NCBI GenBank assembly: GCA_934756675.1
Contig: CAKVLG010000002.1
Location: 62,001-126,000 of the forward strand
Direction: 5' to 3'
DNA length: 64,000 nucleotides
Source: an uncultured Clostridia bacterium
GTDB lineage: Bacteria; Bacillota; Clostridia; Christensenellales; UBA1242
Below are positions 27,447 through 36,167 of the stretch, piece by piece. A model generated the notes under the pieces. It made no database searches, was not told the origin of the DNA, and saw only the letters and a program-made list of their open reading frames with translations. Position numbers and translations under genes: made by a program. Numbering within the stretch: the first letter of the stretch is position 1; every line of letters begins with the position of its first letter.

Positions 27447-28052
27447 ATGGAAGACGAAGAACAATTACGCGGCTATGCGGAAGTTAGGGGTGTGCCAATA
27501 TTGCGAGAAGCAAGCCATAAAAAGCTGGCTAGTCTTGTTGAAAAATATAAGCCAAAACACATTTTAGAAATTGGTACGGCTATTGGATATAGCGGCATCA
27601 CAATGCTCGAAAATTGTGACGGCGACCTTGTGACTATTGAACTTATGCAAAAAAGCAGCGAACTTGCAAAACAAAACTTTGCAAACGCTGGCCTTGAAAA
27701 CAGAGTTACGGTTATTAACGGAGATGCAAAATTTGTGCTTACCGAAATGATATGTGACGATGCAAATCTTGGAAAGTTTGACTTTGTATTTCTCGATGGT
27801 GCTAAGGGGCAATATATAAAAATGCTAGAAAGTATCTTGATGCTTCTTGCTCCTGATGGAATTTTAGTGGCAGACAATGTTATGTTTCGCGGGTATATTG
27901 ATGGCAGCGTAAAAGCTCCACGCCGATTTAAGACAATTGTAAAACGTTTGCAAGAATTTATTAAAACTTGTTACGAAAGTGACGAGTTAAAAGTTATCGA
28001 GCTTGATAAAAGTGAAGATGGCATGCTTATTTGCAAAAAGGAGAAATTATGA
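27447..28052 (+). CDS. trmR: Class I SAM O-methyltransferase, TrmR-like (tRNA hydroxyuridine)
   Basis: A 201-residue class I methyltransferase. SAM motif I is 'ILEIGTAIGYSG' (about 40-51), an acidic motif 'TIEL' follows, and the metal-dependent O-methyltransferase motif is 'FLDGAKGQY' near 113-121 with 'VADNVMFRG' near 140. B. subtilis TrmR (YrrM) methylates 5-hydroxyuridine at tRNA position 34 and is encoded beside U32-family TrhP hydroxylation proteins; here the next gene is a U32 protein, with ATGA overlap. I prefer ATG 27447 to an in-frame start at 27429 inside rnj. Confidence 0.85.
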   Translation: MEDEEQLRGYAEVRGVPILREASHKKLASLVEKYKPKHILEIGTAIGYSGITMLENCDGDLVTIELMQKSSELAKQNFANAGLENRVTVINGDAKFVLTEMICDDANLGKFDFVFLDGAKGQYIKMLESILMLLAPDGILVADNVMFRGYIDGSVKAPRRFKTIVKRLQEFIKTCYESDELKVIELDKSEDGMLICKKEKL

Positions 28053-29272
28053 GAAGGGTAGAATTGCTTGCTCCGGCTGGCGATATGGAAAAGTTAAAAA
28101 CGGCTTTGCATTTTGGTGCAGATGCTGTTTATTTTGCTGGCAAAAATTATGGACTTCGAGCTTTTAGTTCGAACTTTGATAACAGTGAAATAAAAGAAGC
28201 TGTTGAATATTGTCATAATCGTGGCAAACGTTGCTATGTTACGCTAAATGTTTTTGCAAGAGATTGGGATTTTGAAAAATTGCCAGAATATTTGCAACAA
28301 CTTGTTGATGCAAATGTTGATGCTGTCATTGTTTCTGACCTTGGCGTTTTTGCCTTTGTAAAGCAATACGCACCTTCACTTGAAGTACATATTTCAACAC
28401 AAGCAAATACTACAAATAAATATTCTGTTCGCGCATACAAAGAACTTGGTGCATCAAGAGTTATTCTTGCTCGCGAACTTTCGAAAGAAGAGATTAAAAA
28501 GATTACAGAGTTTAATCCAGACATTGATATTGAAGTGTTTGTTCATGGTGCAATGTGTATTTCTTATAGTGGCAGATGCTTGCTTTCGAACTATTTTACT
28601 GGCAGAGATTCCAATCATGGCGAATGTGTGCAAGCATGCAGATGGCACTATCAAATAATAGAAGATTCTAGACCAGAACAAAAACTTGAAATAAGTGAAG
28701 ATGAAAGGGGTACGTATCTATTAAATAGTAAAGACATGTGTTTAATTGAGCACTTGGATGAACTTTACGATGCTGGGGTTACAAGTTTTAAGATTGAAGG
28801 TAGAATGAAATCGTCTTATTATGTTGCAACGGTTGTAAATGCATATAGAAAAGCACTTAATTTGTTGTATGCGTCAAAGGAAAAAGGTAAGCCTTTCAAA
28901 CTTCCAAAAGAGCTAAGATTAGAATTAAACAAAGCTAGCCACAGAGATTATACAACTGGCTTTTTCACACATGATGGTGATGTAAGGCAAAAATATGATA
29001 GCAGCTCTCAAAAGCAAGAAAGTGTTTTTGTTGGAATGATTGAAAAAATTGAAGAAAATAGAATACTTGTGGAACAACGTAATAAATTTGAAATTGGCGA
29101 CACTTTGGAATTGCTTAGCCCAAGCATCCGCCATGGTGAAAAGATTAAAATCAAAAAAATGGAAGATGAAAAGGGTAACGAAATTACGGTTGCTAAAGAT
29201 GTTCAACAAAAACTTTGGATATATCTAAACAATACCGAAAATATTTATGCTGGCGACATACTTAGAAAATAA
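28049..29272 (+). CDS. trhP: Peptidase U32 family protein, TrhP-like tRNA hydroxylation factor
   Basis: A 407-residue U32 family protein. The hallmark block 'EVFVHGAMCISYSGRC' followed by 'LSNYFTGRDSNHGECVQ' and a further Cys (about 165-200) carries the conserved cysteines that bind an iron-sulfur cluster. The start 'RVELLAPAGDMEKLK' is also typical. TrhP proteins make 5-hydroxyuridine at tRNA position 34 using a prephenate-derived pathway. The ATG at 28049 overlaps the trmR stop and has AAAGGAG upstream. In Bacillus two U32 paralogues are adjacent; only one is here, so it may act alone. Confidence 0.88.
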   Translation: MRRVELLAPAGDMEKLKTALHFGADAVYFAGKNYGLRAFSSNFDNSEIKEAVEYCHNRGKRCYVTLNVFARDWDFEKLPEYLQQLVDANVDAVIVSDLGVFAFVKQYAPSLEVHISTQANTTNKYSVRAYKELGASRVILARELSKEEIKKITEFNPDIDIEVFVHGAMCISYSGRCLLSNYFTGRDSNHGECVQACRWHYQIIEDSRPEQKLEISEDERGTYLLNSKDMCLIEHLDELYDAGVTSFKIEGRMKSSYYVATVVNAYRKALNLLYASKEKGKPFKLPKELRLELNKASHRDYTTGFFTHDGDVRQKYDSSSQKQESVFVGMIEKIEENRILVEQRNKFEIGDTLELLSPSIRHGEKIKIKKMEDEKGNEITVAKDVQQKLWIYLNNTENIYAGDILRK

Positions 29273-29278
29273 AAAATG

Positions 29279-29305
29279 AAAGAGCAATAGCTCTTTTATT
29301 TTTAT
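29279..29305 (+). terminator. Terminator after trhP
   Basis: AAAGAGC (29279-29285) pairs with GCTCTTT (29290-29296) over AATA, followed by a T-rich tail. Confidence 0.8.
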
Positions 29306-29365
29306 TGCTAAATTTTGTAATAAAATGGTGAAATGTGTAATAAGATTGTAAAAACGGGGGCGAAT

Positions 29366-30067
29366 ATGTTTTTCTCTTTTATTATAAAATTGTTGTCTAA
29401 AATATTTTTCTTTACAGGTAGAATTTCTGGTACAAAAACATTTTTAAAACCGCTTAAACCAGAAGAAGAAAAGGCTTGCTTTATTAAATTTAAAAATGGT
29501 GATAAACAGGCTGAAGAAAAACTAATAAAACACAATATGCGACTAGTTGCTCATGTTGTAAGAAAATACACACCACCAGCAAGTTTTGGTAAAGATGATT
29601 TGATTAGTGTTGGAACAATTGGACTTATAAAGGCAATAAGAAATTACTCGCTTGATGCTGGAAATACATTTTCAACTTTTGCGGCAAGGTGTATTGAAAA
29701 TGAAATATTGATGTTGCTTCGCAGCCAAAAGAAACACAATGGTGAAATCAATTTAGAGCAAAGTGTGGGGCGCGATAAAGATGGTGAAGAGCTGCGGCTA
29801 ATGGATGTTTTACCAGCAAGCGGAAATGATGTTGAAGAAAGTATAAGCAATAGTTTGTTCTATGAAAAAATCAAAGCAGTCATTCATAAATGTTTGACGC
29901 AAACGGAAATCTATATCATAGAATCACGCTATGGGTTAAATGGGAAAGAAAGACAAACGCAAGAAAAAATAGCAACCGAGCTTGGCATTAGCAGGTCATA
30001 TGTTTCGCGGATAGAAAACGATGCAATTGTGAAACTAAGAAATAATATAAAAGGTGTCTTGTCTTGA
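29366..30067 (+). CDS. sigK: Sporulation sigma factor, pro-sigma-K-like
   Basis: A 233-residue sigma-70 family factor. It starts at ATG 29366 with GGGGG 6 nt upstream; an earlier ATG at 29333 has no site. The first 20-25 residues are hydrophobic and basic ('FFSFIIKLLSKIFFF'), matching the membrane-tethering pro-sequence of pro-sigma-K or pro-sigma-E. Region 2 contains 'LIKHNMRLVAHVVRKY' and 'DLISVGTIGLIKAI'; region 4 contains 'TQEKIATELGISRSYVSRIE'. The spacing from prosequence to region 2 and the 'PLKPEEE' lead favour sigma-K, the late mother-cell factor. The gene is intact, with no skin-type insertion. Its stop codon overlaps the rnpB -35 box. Confidence 0.85.
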   Translation: MFFSFIIKLLSKIFFFTGRISGTKTFLKPLKPEEEKACFIKFKNGDKQAEEKLIKHNMRLVAHVVRKYTPPASFGKDDLISVGTIGLIKAIRNYSLDAGNTFSTFAARCIENEILMLLRSQKKHNGEINLEQSVGRDKDGEELRLMDVLPASGNDVEESISNSLFYEKIKAVIHKCLTQTEIYIIESRYGLNGKERQTQEKIATELGISRSYVSRIENDAIVKLRNNIKGVLS

Positions 30068-30092
30068 CAAAGTCGTGTTACTATGCTAGAAT
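30064..30092 (+). promoter_or_regulatory. Strong promoter of rnpB
   Basis: TTGACA (30064-30069), 17-nt spacer, TAGAAT (30087-30092), with an extended TGC in front of the -10. The -35 overlaps the sigK stop codon. Initiation at about 30098 matches the 5' end predicted from the P1 pairing of RNase P RNA. Confidence 0.9.
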
Positions 30093-30097
30093 AATTG

Positions 30098-30421
30098 AGT
30101 CTACTGGGTAACCGCGCTAGTAGTAATACGGTGAGGAAAGTCCGAGCATCACAGAGCAAATGCACTTGATAACGTCAAGCTAGAGTAATCTAAGAAAAAG
30201 GGCAACAGAAAGATACCGCCAAGAAATTGGTAAGGGTGAAAAAGCGAGGTAAGAGCTCACTCAAAATTATGGTGACATAGTTTTGCTGTAAACTTTGCAT
30301 GATGCAAGATGTGGGACATATGGGCTGCTCGTCCGTCCCCAAGATCGCAAATAAGTTTGCTAGCAATAGCAAAAGAAGATTGATGGTTACCAAATACAGA
30401 ACTCGGCTTATAGGTAGACAA
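30098..30421 (+). ncRNA. rnpB: RNase P RNA
   Basis: The catalytic RNA of RNase P, which trims tRNA 5' leaders. Conserved blocks are in order: GAGGAAAGTCCGAGC (about 30132-30146), ACAGAAAGATACCGCC (about 30206), GGTAAGGGTGAAAA (about 30229), the GGTAAGAGCTCAC block (about 30249), and ACAGAACTCGGCTTAT near the 3' end (about 30397). P1 is formed by GTCTAC near 30099 and GTAGAC at 30414-30419. The promoter and a strong terminator fit exactly at both ends. Confidence 0.97.
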
Positions 30422-30456
30422 AAGGTGTAAAACGAAAGTTTTACGCCTTTTATTTT
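30421..30456 (+). terminator. Terminator of rnpB
   Basis: AAAGGTGTAAAAC (30421-30433) pairs with GTTTTACGCCTTT (30438-30450), one G-T pair, over a GAAA tetraloop, then TTATTTTTG. Confidence 0.95.
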
Positions 30457-30475
30457 TGTCTATAATTATTTTGAA

Positions 30476-31135
30476 ATGTTTAAGAAAAAACGCAAAATTG
30501 CTAATATAAACAGTGAAATATGTATAAAAAACAATAAATTACAACCAAAAAATAAAAACTATTGCAAAATTAAACATATAAAAGTTTGTAAAAAAATTGC
30601 CAAAATGAAAAACTTTTATTATTGTATTTTCCCAGAATACAACATTGATTTAGAAGTTTTAGAGCACTGCGAAGACTTTGTGAATAGCAAAATTCCAAAT
30701 CTAAAATTTCGCAAAGTTTATAGTGTAACTTTTGCCGAATATGTTGCAAACAAAATTGTTGCAGGATACTTAAAGGGGTACTCGTTAAATGATTTGCTTA
30801 CAATTAGTTTAAAAAAATATTCACTTTTCAAAAAAGAAATAAACATGCTAAGACTTTGCATAATTAAGCAAACTTTAATCAAAATTATTGAGATAGAAAA
30901 ATTTGTATATGTGGAAAAGAAAAATATTAAGCGAGGAATAAACTATAATAGACCAAACTTGCCAAAAAATTTTTCAAATGGGTTTGCTTATGGTTTGGCT
31001 AAAAACAAAAACCTTGGATATTTTACAGAGTTCAAAAGTTTGCTCACGGAAAAAATTGGGCTTTTTATTTGTGACCTTGATTATTTTGAAAGTATGATAA
31101 AGTCATTAATTAGTTTACTAATTAAATGCGTCTAA
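30476..31135 (+). CDS. Basic protein of unknown function downstream of rnpB
   Basis: A 219-residue protein. The first 50 residues are strongly basic (Lys/Asn-rich, 'MFKKKRKIANI'). The rest is helical, with hydrophobic segments and a tail of 'SMIKSLISLLIKCV'. No family recognised. There is no ribosome site: TATAAT at 30461-30466 lies only 9 nt before ATG 30476, so the transcript may be leaderless. Lys/Asn content is higher than in neighbours, which may only reflect AT bias. It is flanked by the rnpB terminator and the rarA promoter, so it appears to be its own unit. Confidence 0.6.
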   Translation: MFKKKRKIANINSEICIKNNKLQPKNKNYCKIKHIKVCKKIAKMKNFYYCIFPEYNIDLEVLEHCEDFVNSKIPNLKFRKVYSVTFAEYVANKIVAGYLKGYSLNDLLTISLKKYSLFKKEINMLRLCIIKQTLIKIIEIEKFVYVEKKNIKRGINYNRPNLPKNFSNGFAYGLAKNKNLGYFTEFKSLLTEKIGLFICDLDYFESMIKSLISLLIKCV

Positions 31136-31139
31136 ATAT

Positions 31140-31169
31140 TTGCTACAAGCGTGGTTTGTGTGTTATACT
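31140..31169 (+). promoter_or_regulatory. Promoter of rarA operon
   Basis: TTGCTA (31140-31145), 18-nt spacer, TATACT (31164-31169) with an extended TGT. The rarA ATG follows 22 nt later with AAGGGAG. Confidence 0.7.
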
Positions 31170-31190
31170 TAATTCCAAAAGGGAGTAGTA

Positions 31191-32483
31191 ATGGAAAATT
31201 TGTTTACAGGGAACTTAACAGCAGCACAGCCACTTGCAGAACGTATGCGTCCAAAATCACTTGATGAGTTTTTGGGGCAATCTCATATTGTTGGCAAAAA
31301 TTCACTTTTAAGGCGTGCAATAACAGCTGGTCAAATTACCAGTATGATTTTTTATGGCCCACCAGGTACGGGTAAAACAACACTTGCGTCAATTGTTGCA
31401 AGCGTGACAAATGCACCATTTGTTGTTTTAAATGCAGTGTCTAGTGGTGTGTCGGACGCTAAAGCAGTTATTGATCAAGCAAAAAAGACGCAAGAAATGT
31501 ATGGCAAAAAAACATATTTACTTTTGGACGAATGCCACAGGTGGAGCAAAGCACAATCAGATGCAGTGCTCGAAGCAATTGAAAAAGGCTATATAATTTT
31601 TATAGGTTCAACAACAGAAAATCCATATGTAAGCATGACGCGTGCTATTGTATCGCGTTGTAGGATTTTTGAATTTAAACCACTTTCAAAGGATGACATA
31701 AAGCAAGCACTTGTGCGAGCTATTACTACGCCAAAGATTGGTTATGGCGACATGCCACTTATTGTAGAAGATGATGCTTTGGAGCATTTTGTGTTAACAT
31801 CTGGCGGTGATGCTAGGGTGGCACTTGGTTCACTTGAACTCGCAGTTCTTTCTACGCCAATAAAAAATAAAAAAATTAAAATAACCAAAGAAATTGCATC
31901 TCAGTGTACACAAGGCAAGGTTATTTCTATCGATACAGATATGTATTACGACATGCTTTCGGCTTTTTGTAAAAGTTTGCGTGGTAGCGATGCTGATGCA
32001 AGTGTGTATTGGAGCCAAAGGTTAATCAAAGCTGGGTGCGACCCTCTGCTTATTGCAAGAAGGCTTATTGCACACGCAAGCGAAGATGTTGGGCTTGCAA
32101 ACTCACAGGCGTTAGTTGTTGCAGTCAGTGCATTAACAGCACTTCAAAATATGGGTATTCCAGAAGGGCTAATTCCACTTACGCATGCAATTATCTATGT
32201 GTGTATGAGCCCAAAATCTAATAGTGTTGTTATGGCGATGAATGGTGCTAAGGCTGATGTTGAAACAACTTATAACGACAGCGTTCCTGCACACCTTAAA
32301 AACACAAACTATAGTGGTGAAAAACGTGCAAAATATAAATATCCACATGACTATGGTGGGTACGTTGATCAACAATACCTGCCAGATGAAATAAAAGACC
32401 ATGTGTATTACACGCCAAGTCAAAACGGTGCGGAAAAGTCTATTGTTTTACCAAAAAAGAAGACTAAAGGAGATAATTTATGA
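31191..32483 (+). CDS. rarA: Replication-associated recombination AAA+ ATPase RarA/MgsA
   Basis: A 430-residue AAA+ ATPase that acts at stalled replication forks and binds single-strand junctions. 'LAERMRPKSLDEFLGQ' opens the protein; Walker A is GPPGTGKT (about 54-61); Walker B is 'LLLDECHRWSK' (about 110-120, DECH instead of the usual DEIH); sensor 1 is 'GSTTENP'. The C-terminal tetramerisation domain includes 'SPKSNSVVMAMNGA' and 'YKYPHDYGGYV'. It is first in a unit with helD, a pnuC-like gene and a NADAR gene, overlapping helD by 4 nt. Confidence 0.95.
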   Translation: MENLFTGNLTAAQPLAERMRPKSLDEFLGQSHIVGKNSLLRRAITAGQITSMIFYGPPGTGKTTLASIVASVTNAPFVVLNAVSSGVSDAKAVIDQAKKTQEMYGKKTYLLLDECHRWSKAQSDAVLEAIEKGYIIFIGSTTENPYVSMTRAIVSRCRIFEFKPLSKDDIKQALVRAITTPKIGYGDMPLIVEDDALEHFVLTSGGDARVALGSLELAVLSTPIKNKKIKITKEIASQCTQGKVISIDTDMYYDMLSAFCKSLRGSDADASVYWSQRLIKAGCDPLLIARRLIAHASEDVGLANSQALVVAVSALTALQNMGIPEGLIPLTHAIIYVCMSPKSNSVVMAMNGAKADVETTYNDSVPAHLKNTNYSGEKRAKYKYPHDYGGYVDQQYLPDEIKDHVYYTPSQNGAEKSIVLPKKKTKGDNL

Positions 32484-34648
32484 TTAGCGAAAAAGAAATG
32501 AAAAAAGAAAAAGACTATTTAAAAGCTGTGTTATATACCATTCAAAAAGAGATTGAGCACAATAGTTCCATTATCGCTGATTATGACAAAGAGATAAAAG
32601 AAGACCTAAAATACATTTGGGACGAAACCAACGGTATTAACGAAACCGAAAGGGAGTATGCTGTCAATCGTATTCAAACACGTTCGATGACGACAGATAA
32701 TTCCGCAAGGAAAATAAAGACACTCGAACATATGCTTAAAAGTGCATACTTTGCGCGTATTGATTTTGATGACGGTGAAGAAGTGACACCAGTTTATATT
32801 GGTATTGGAACTCTCGAAAATGGCAAAGATATTTATGTTTATGACTGGCGTGCGCCAATCGCTGGCATGTTTTATGAGTTTGAGCCTGGTGATGCAAAAT
32901 ATACCGTTCCAAGTGGCGAAGAAATTTGTGGCAAAATCATTCTTAAAAGGCAATATGTTATCGAAGGCGATAAGATAAAACAAATTTTTGATACAGATGT
33001 TCAAGTTATCGATAAAATTCTTCAAGGTTTGCTTCAAAGCAAAGCTAGTTCAAAGATGCGAAATATTGTAACATCTATTCAAAAAGAACAAAACAAAATT
33101 ATTCGTAAGAACGATGCTGATATTATGATTGTCCAAGGTCCTGCTGGCAGTGGTAAGACTAGTGTTGCTATGCATAAAATCGCTTATTTGCTATATAACG
33201 AACGTGCAAAAATCAATAACTCTAACATTTTGATTTTGTCGCCAAACAATATTTTCTCTGATTATATTTCAGATGTTTTACCACAAATTGGTGAAAGCAA
33301 TGTTTATCAAACAACATTTATGGATTATATTCGCAACTTTTTAACCGATTTTAAGTTTAAAGGAGATATTAATACCATTTATGAAACATATTATGGCGAC
33401 AATAAAAAGTCAAAAGAATATAGTTCAATTCATCTAAAATATAATGCAACATATATTAATCTAGTTGAGAACTTTTTAAAGCTTAAACGTAAAGATATGT
33501 TGTATTTGACGGATATAAAATATAACGGTGAAGTTGCAATCAATACGGCATTTTTAACAAAACTTGCGGACGAGCTCGAAAATAGCGGCAAGAGTATTTA
33601 TGCTCAAGCAGCAAAGCTTATCGAAAGAATATTATTGCATGTTTCTATTAAGTTTGGCAAAGATATTGCTTTCAAGAAAAAACTTGTAAAAACTCTTGAA
33701 TCTAACTTAAAAAAGATTGATACAAAAAGTCTGTATATGGATTTATATTCAGACCGTGAACGTTTTGTTAATATGGTCGAAGAGATATATAACACAACAG
33801 GTACGCAAAAGAACATGCGTTTGTCGATAAAAGAACTCACCAACATCTTTGACTACACGCGTGATAATTTGATGCATGGAATTATACCTTTTGAAGATGT
33901 TTCGGGATATATGTACATGCGTGATAGGTTGTATGGTAACGCAAGTCAACACAAGATTAAATACTTGATTGTTGATGAAGCGCAAGACTATTCGCTTATG
34001 CAATATGCAATTTTAGCAGATTTGTTCAGACACGCTAAAATAACACTTCTTGGCGACATAAACCAAAGCATAAAACCTTTCTCGTCAACTGTTAATTACG
34101 ACAGCATTATGAATTTGTTTGCAGAAGAAAGACCAACAGCAACAAAAGAAATGGCATATCTAACAAAAACATACCGTTCAACTTATGAAATCAATATGTT
34201 TGCAAAACACTTGATTGGCGAAACAAACCTATATAACCAAATCAACAGACATGGCGATGAAGTAAAGATAATCAAAGATGTAGACGATATTTTGCATTCA
34301 CAAATCGTTAAAGATGCCATTGAACTCAAAAAATATTACAATACACTGGCGATTATTTGCAAAACGCAAGCTGAAGCAGACAAGTTTAAGGTTTTAACCG
34401 AAAAGCCAGAATATAGCGAACTCTTTAAGATTGTTACAGGTAACGATAAGGTCTTTGATGCTGAAAGAATTATGATTATTCCATCTTATATTGCAAAAGG
34501 TTTGGAGTTTGACGCTTGTTTGATTTATAATGCGAACGACGACGAATACTCTAACGACTCGTTAAAACTTTTCTATGTGGCTTGCACACGTGCAATGCAC
34601 AAACTTAACATTTATTATACTCACGATCTGACAAAACTTATTAAATAA
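32480..34648 (+). CDS. helD: HelD-like superfamily 1 helicase (RNA polymerase recycling)
   Basis: A 722-residue UvrD-related ATPase. The N-terminal coiled coil (about 1-110) precedes Walker A 'GPAGSGKTSVAMHKIAYLLY' (about 219-238); Walker B is 'VDEAQDYS' (about 495) and the late motifs are 'LTKTYRS' and 'YVACTRAMHKL'. The order and the N-terminal coiled coil fit HelD, which dislodges stalled RNA polymerase from nucleic acid, rather than UvrD. Start ATG 32480 overlaps the rarA stop (ATGA) with AAAGGAG upstream. The pairing with RarA suggests handling of transcription-replication stalls. Confidence 0.88.
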   Translation: MISEKEMKKEKDYLKAVLYTIQKEIEHNSSIIADYDKEIKEDLKYIWDETNGINETEREYAVNRIQTRSMTTDNSARKIKTLEHMLKSAYFARIDFDDGEEVTPVYIGIGTLENGKDIYVYDWRAPIAGMFYEFEPGDAKYTVPSGEEICGKIILKRQYVIEGDKIKQIFDTDVQVIDKILQGLLQSKASSKMRNIVTSIQKEQNKIIRKNDADIMIVQGPAGSGKTSVAMHKIAYLLYNERAKINNSNILILSPNNIFSDYISDVLPQIGESNVYQTTFMDYIRNFLTDFKFKGDINTIYETYYGDNKKSKEYSSIHLKYNATYINLVENFLKLKRKDMLYLTDIKYNGEVAINTAFLTKLADELENSGKSIYAQAAKLIERILLHVSIKFGKDIAFKKKLVKTLESNLKKIDTKSLYMDLYSDRERFVNMVEEIYNTTGTQKNMRLSIKELTNIFDYTRDNLMHGIIPFEDVSGYMYMRDRLYGNASQHKIKYLIVDEAQDYSLMQYAILADLFRHAKITLLGDINQSIKPFSSTVNYDSIMNLFAEERPTATKEMAYLTKTYRSTYEINMFAKHLIGETNLYNQINRHGDEVKIIKDVDDILHSQIVKDAIELKKYYNTLAIICKTQAEADKFKVLTEKPEYSELFKIVTGNDKVFDAERIMIIPSYIAKGLEFDACLIYNANDDEYSNDSLKLFYVACTRAMHKLNIYYTHDLTKLIK

Positions 34649-34657
34649 GGAGAATAT

Positions 34658-35614
34658 ATGGAAAACGGAAGCAACTTATCTGATAGATATAGTAAAAACC
34701 TGATAAAAGGCAAGGTTACCGCAACTGCGGGAGTACGCAATTCAAATGGTCTTTTACTTTCTTATGGTGTTGATGCTAACAGATATGATATTTTAAAATT
34801 GCTTGAAAAAAATAGTGTATTCAAAGTTGTTTGGTATTCCGTTTTTATTGTATTGGGGCTAATCTGTTTAATAATTGAACCAAAGAGCTATTTGCAAGTG
34901 CTTGACCTTTATGTGCTTATGATAAACGTTGACCTTGTTGGTCGCGGTAAACTGTCGGGCATATATATTGGTATTGCTGAATGCGTCTTGTATTCATATA
35001 TATCATATAGGTCGGGGCTTTATGGTGAAATTATCAAGATGATGGGTATCTCGGTTCCGCTCAATATTGTTGCGATTATCAATTGGAGCAAAAACCTTAA
35101 AAGAGAACAATCAGAAAGTAACGAAATAACTGTTAAAAAGCTTTCGAAAAAAGGATACATTATTTTTGCGGTTAGTTTTGTTGCTGTTCTCGTACCAGCT
35201 TACTTTTTCTTAAAATTACTTGGCACAAGTGCAATTGTATTTTCGACAATCGCTTTCACTGTAACAATATTTGTAAAAATTCTTAACGGTTTCCGTTATG
35301 TAGAAAGTTGGGTACTATATATTGTTTCCGATGTTGTTTCTTTTATCATGTGGTTATATGTAATTATTTCAACAGTTACTGGCGGCGGGGCACTGCCACT
35401 AACCGAACTTCCAATGCTACTTTTGTATCTCGCATGTCTTTCAAACTCTATCTATTCATATGGAATGTGGAAGGTAATGTATCGCAGGGTAGCGGTCAAT
35501 GGCAGGATATATCTTGCAAAACGCAAAGTGAATATTAAACGAATTGCAAGGCTCCGCAGAACATACAAAGAAATGGTTTGGAACAAGCAAATAGACATGG
35601 CAAAGAATTCATAA
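34658..35614 (+). CDS. PnuC-like membrane transporter (nicotinamide riboside/mononucleotide type)
   Basis: A 318-residue membrane protein with about seven helices between residues 55 and 275 and a basic C-terminal tail. 'YIGIAECVLYSYISYRSGLYGEI' (split at about 104-125), 'PLNIVAIINWSKN' and 'ESWVLYIVSDVVSFIMWLY' recall the duplicated PnuC core, whose members take up nicotinamide riboside for NAD synthesis by facilitated diffusion. The neighbouring NADAR gene supports a link to NAD(P)/ADP-ribose. It begins 10 nt after helD with AAGGAG. Another vitamin carrier of the Pnu family is possible. Confidence 0.65.
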   Translation: MENGSNLSDRYSKNLIKGKVTATAGVRNSNGLLLSYGVDANRYDILKLLEKNSVFKVVWYSVFIVLGLICLIIEPKSYLQVLDLYVLMINVDLVGRGKLSGIYIGIAECVLYSYISYRSGLYGEIIKMMGISVPLNIVAIINWSKNLKREQSESNEITVKKLSKKGYIIFAVSFVAVLVPAYFFLKLLGTSAIVFSTIAFTVTIFVKILNGFRYVESWVLYIVSDVVSFIMWLYVIISTVTGGGALPLTELPMLLLYLACLSNSIYSYGMWKVMYRRVAVNGRIYLAKRKVNIKRIARLRRTYKEMVWNKQIDMAKNS

Positions 35615-35637
35615 ATATCATAGATAAGGAGCAATGT

Positions 35638-36132
35638 GTGATAAAACTAGAACAATACCGCGATCCTTGGCTTGCGGAAAATTTTGATAAATTTATAGGA
35701 TTTTACCCAAGGGAATTTTTTGTGTTCGACAATTTTTCTTCATTTAAAGTTAAATATAATGGTGTTATTTATTCAACTGTCGAACATGCATATCAAGCAA
35801 CAAAGTTTGTTGAAAGTGCACCAGAAATAGCAAAAGAAATTACAGATTGTTTCTCAGCTCATGAAGCGCAAAAAATAGCTTATGCTAACAAGGATAAACA
35901 ATGCGCCAATTGGGACGACATAAAGTTGAATATTATGGAACAATTGTTAAGACTAAAGTTGGAACAAAACCCATATGTAAAAAAGAAACTTATGCAGACA
36001 GGAGATTTATTAATTTGTGAAGATTCACCAAAAGATAGCTTTTGGGGAATAGGTAAAAATAGAGATGGGCAAAACGAACTTGGAAAACTTTGGATGAAAT
36101 TGCGTGAAGAGTTAAAACAAATAAACAAATAA
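35638..36132 (+). CDS. NADAR (YbiA-like) domain ADP-ribose/N-glycoside hydrolase
   Basis: A 164-residue single-domain protein of the NADAR/YbiA family. I start it at GTG 35638, 6 nt after AAGGAG; the open frame upstream runs into pnuC and lacks a site. Family marks: 'FDNFSSF' (about 30-36), 'YSTVEHAYQATKF' (45-57, with E49), 'TGD' near 122-124, 'DSFWGIG' (133-139) and 'GQNELGKLWM' (144-153). Family members hydrolyse N-glycosidic bonds in riboflavin intermediates or remove ADP-ribose from guanine bases in DNA. It is the last gene of the rarA-helD-pnuC unit. No DarT-like toxin is next to it. Confidence 0.85.
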   Translation: MIKLEQYRDPWLAENFDKFIGFYPREFFVFDNFSSFKVKYNGVIYSTVEHAYQATKFVESAPEIAKEITDCFSAHEAQKIAYANKDKQCANWDDIKLNIMEQLLRLKLEQNPYVKKKLMQTGDLLICEDSPKDSFWGIGKNRDGQNELGKLWMKLREELKQINK

Positions 36133-36160
36133 AAAAGACCGCGTCTGCGGTCTTTTATGC
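36133..36160. terminator. Bidirectional terminator between NADAR gene and mTERF-like gene
   Basis: AAAAGACCGC (36133-36142) pairs perfectly with GCGGTCTTTT (36147-36156) over GTCT, with T tracts on both strands. It serves the convergent genes ending at 36132 and 36168. Confidence 0.93.
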
Positions 36161-36167
36161 TAATTAG

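Noticed and set aside
24512..29272. Treating the 24597 membrane protein as part of the phage-like cassette
   Set aside because: A strong terminator and a separate consensus promoter lie before it, and it leads into rnj and tRNA-modification genes.
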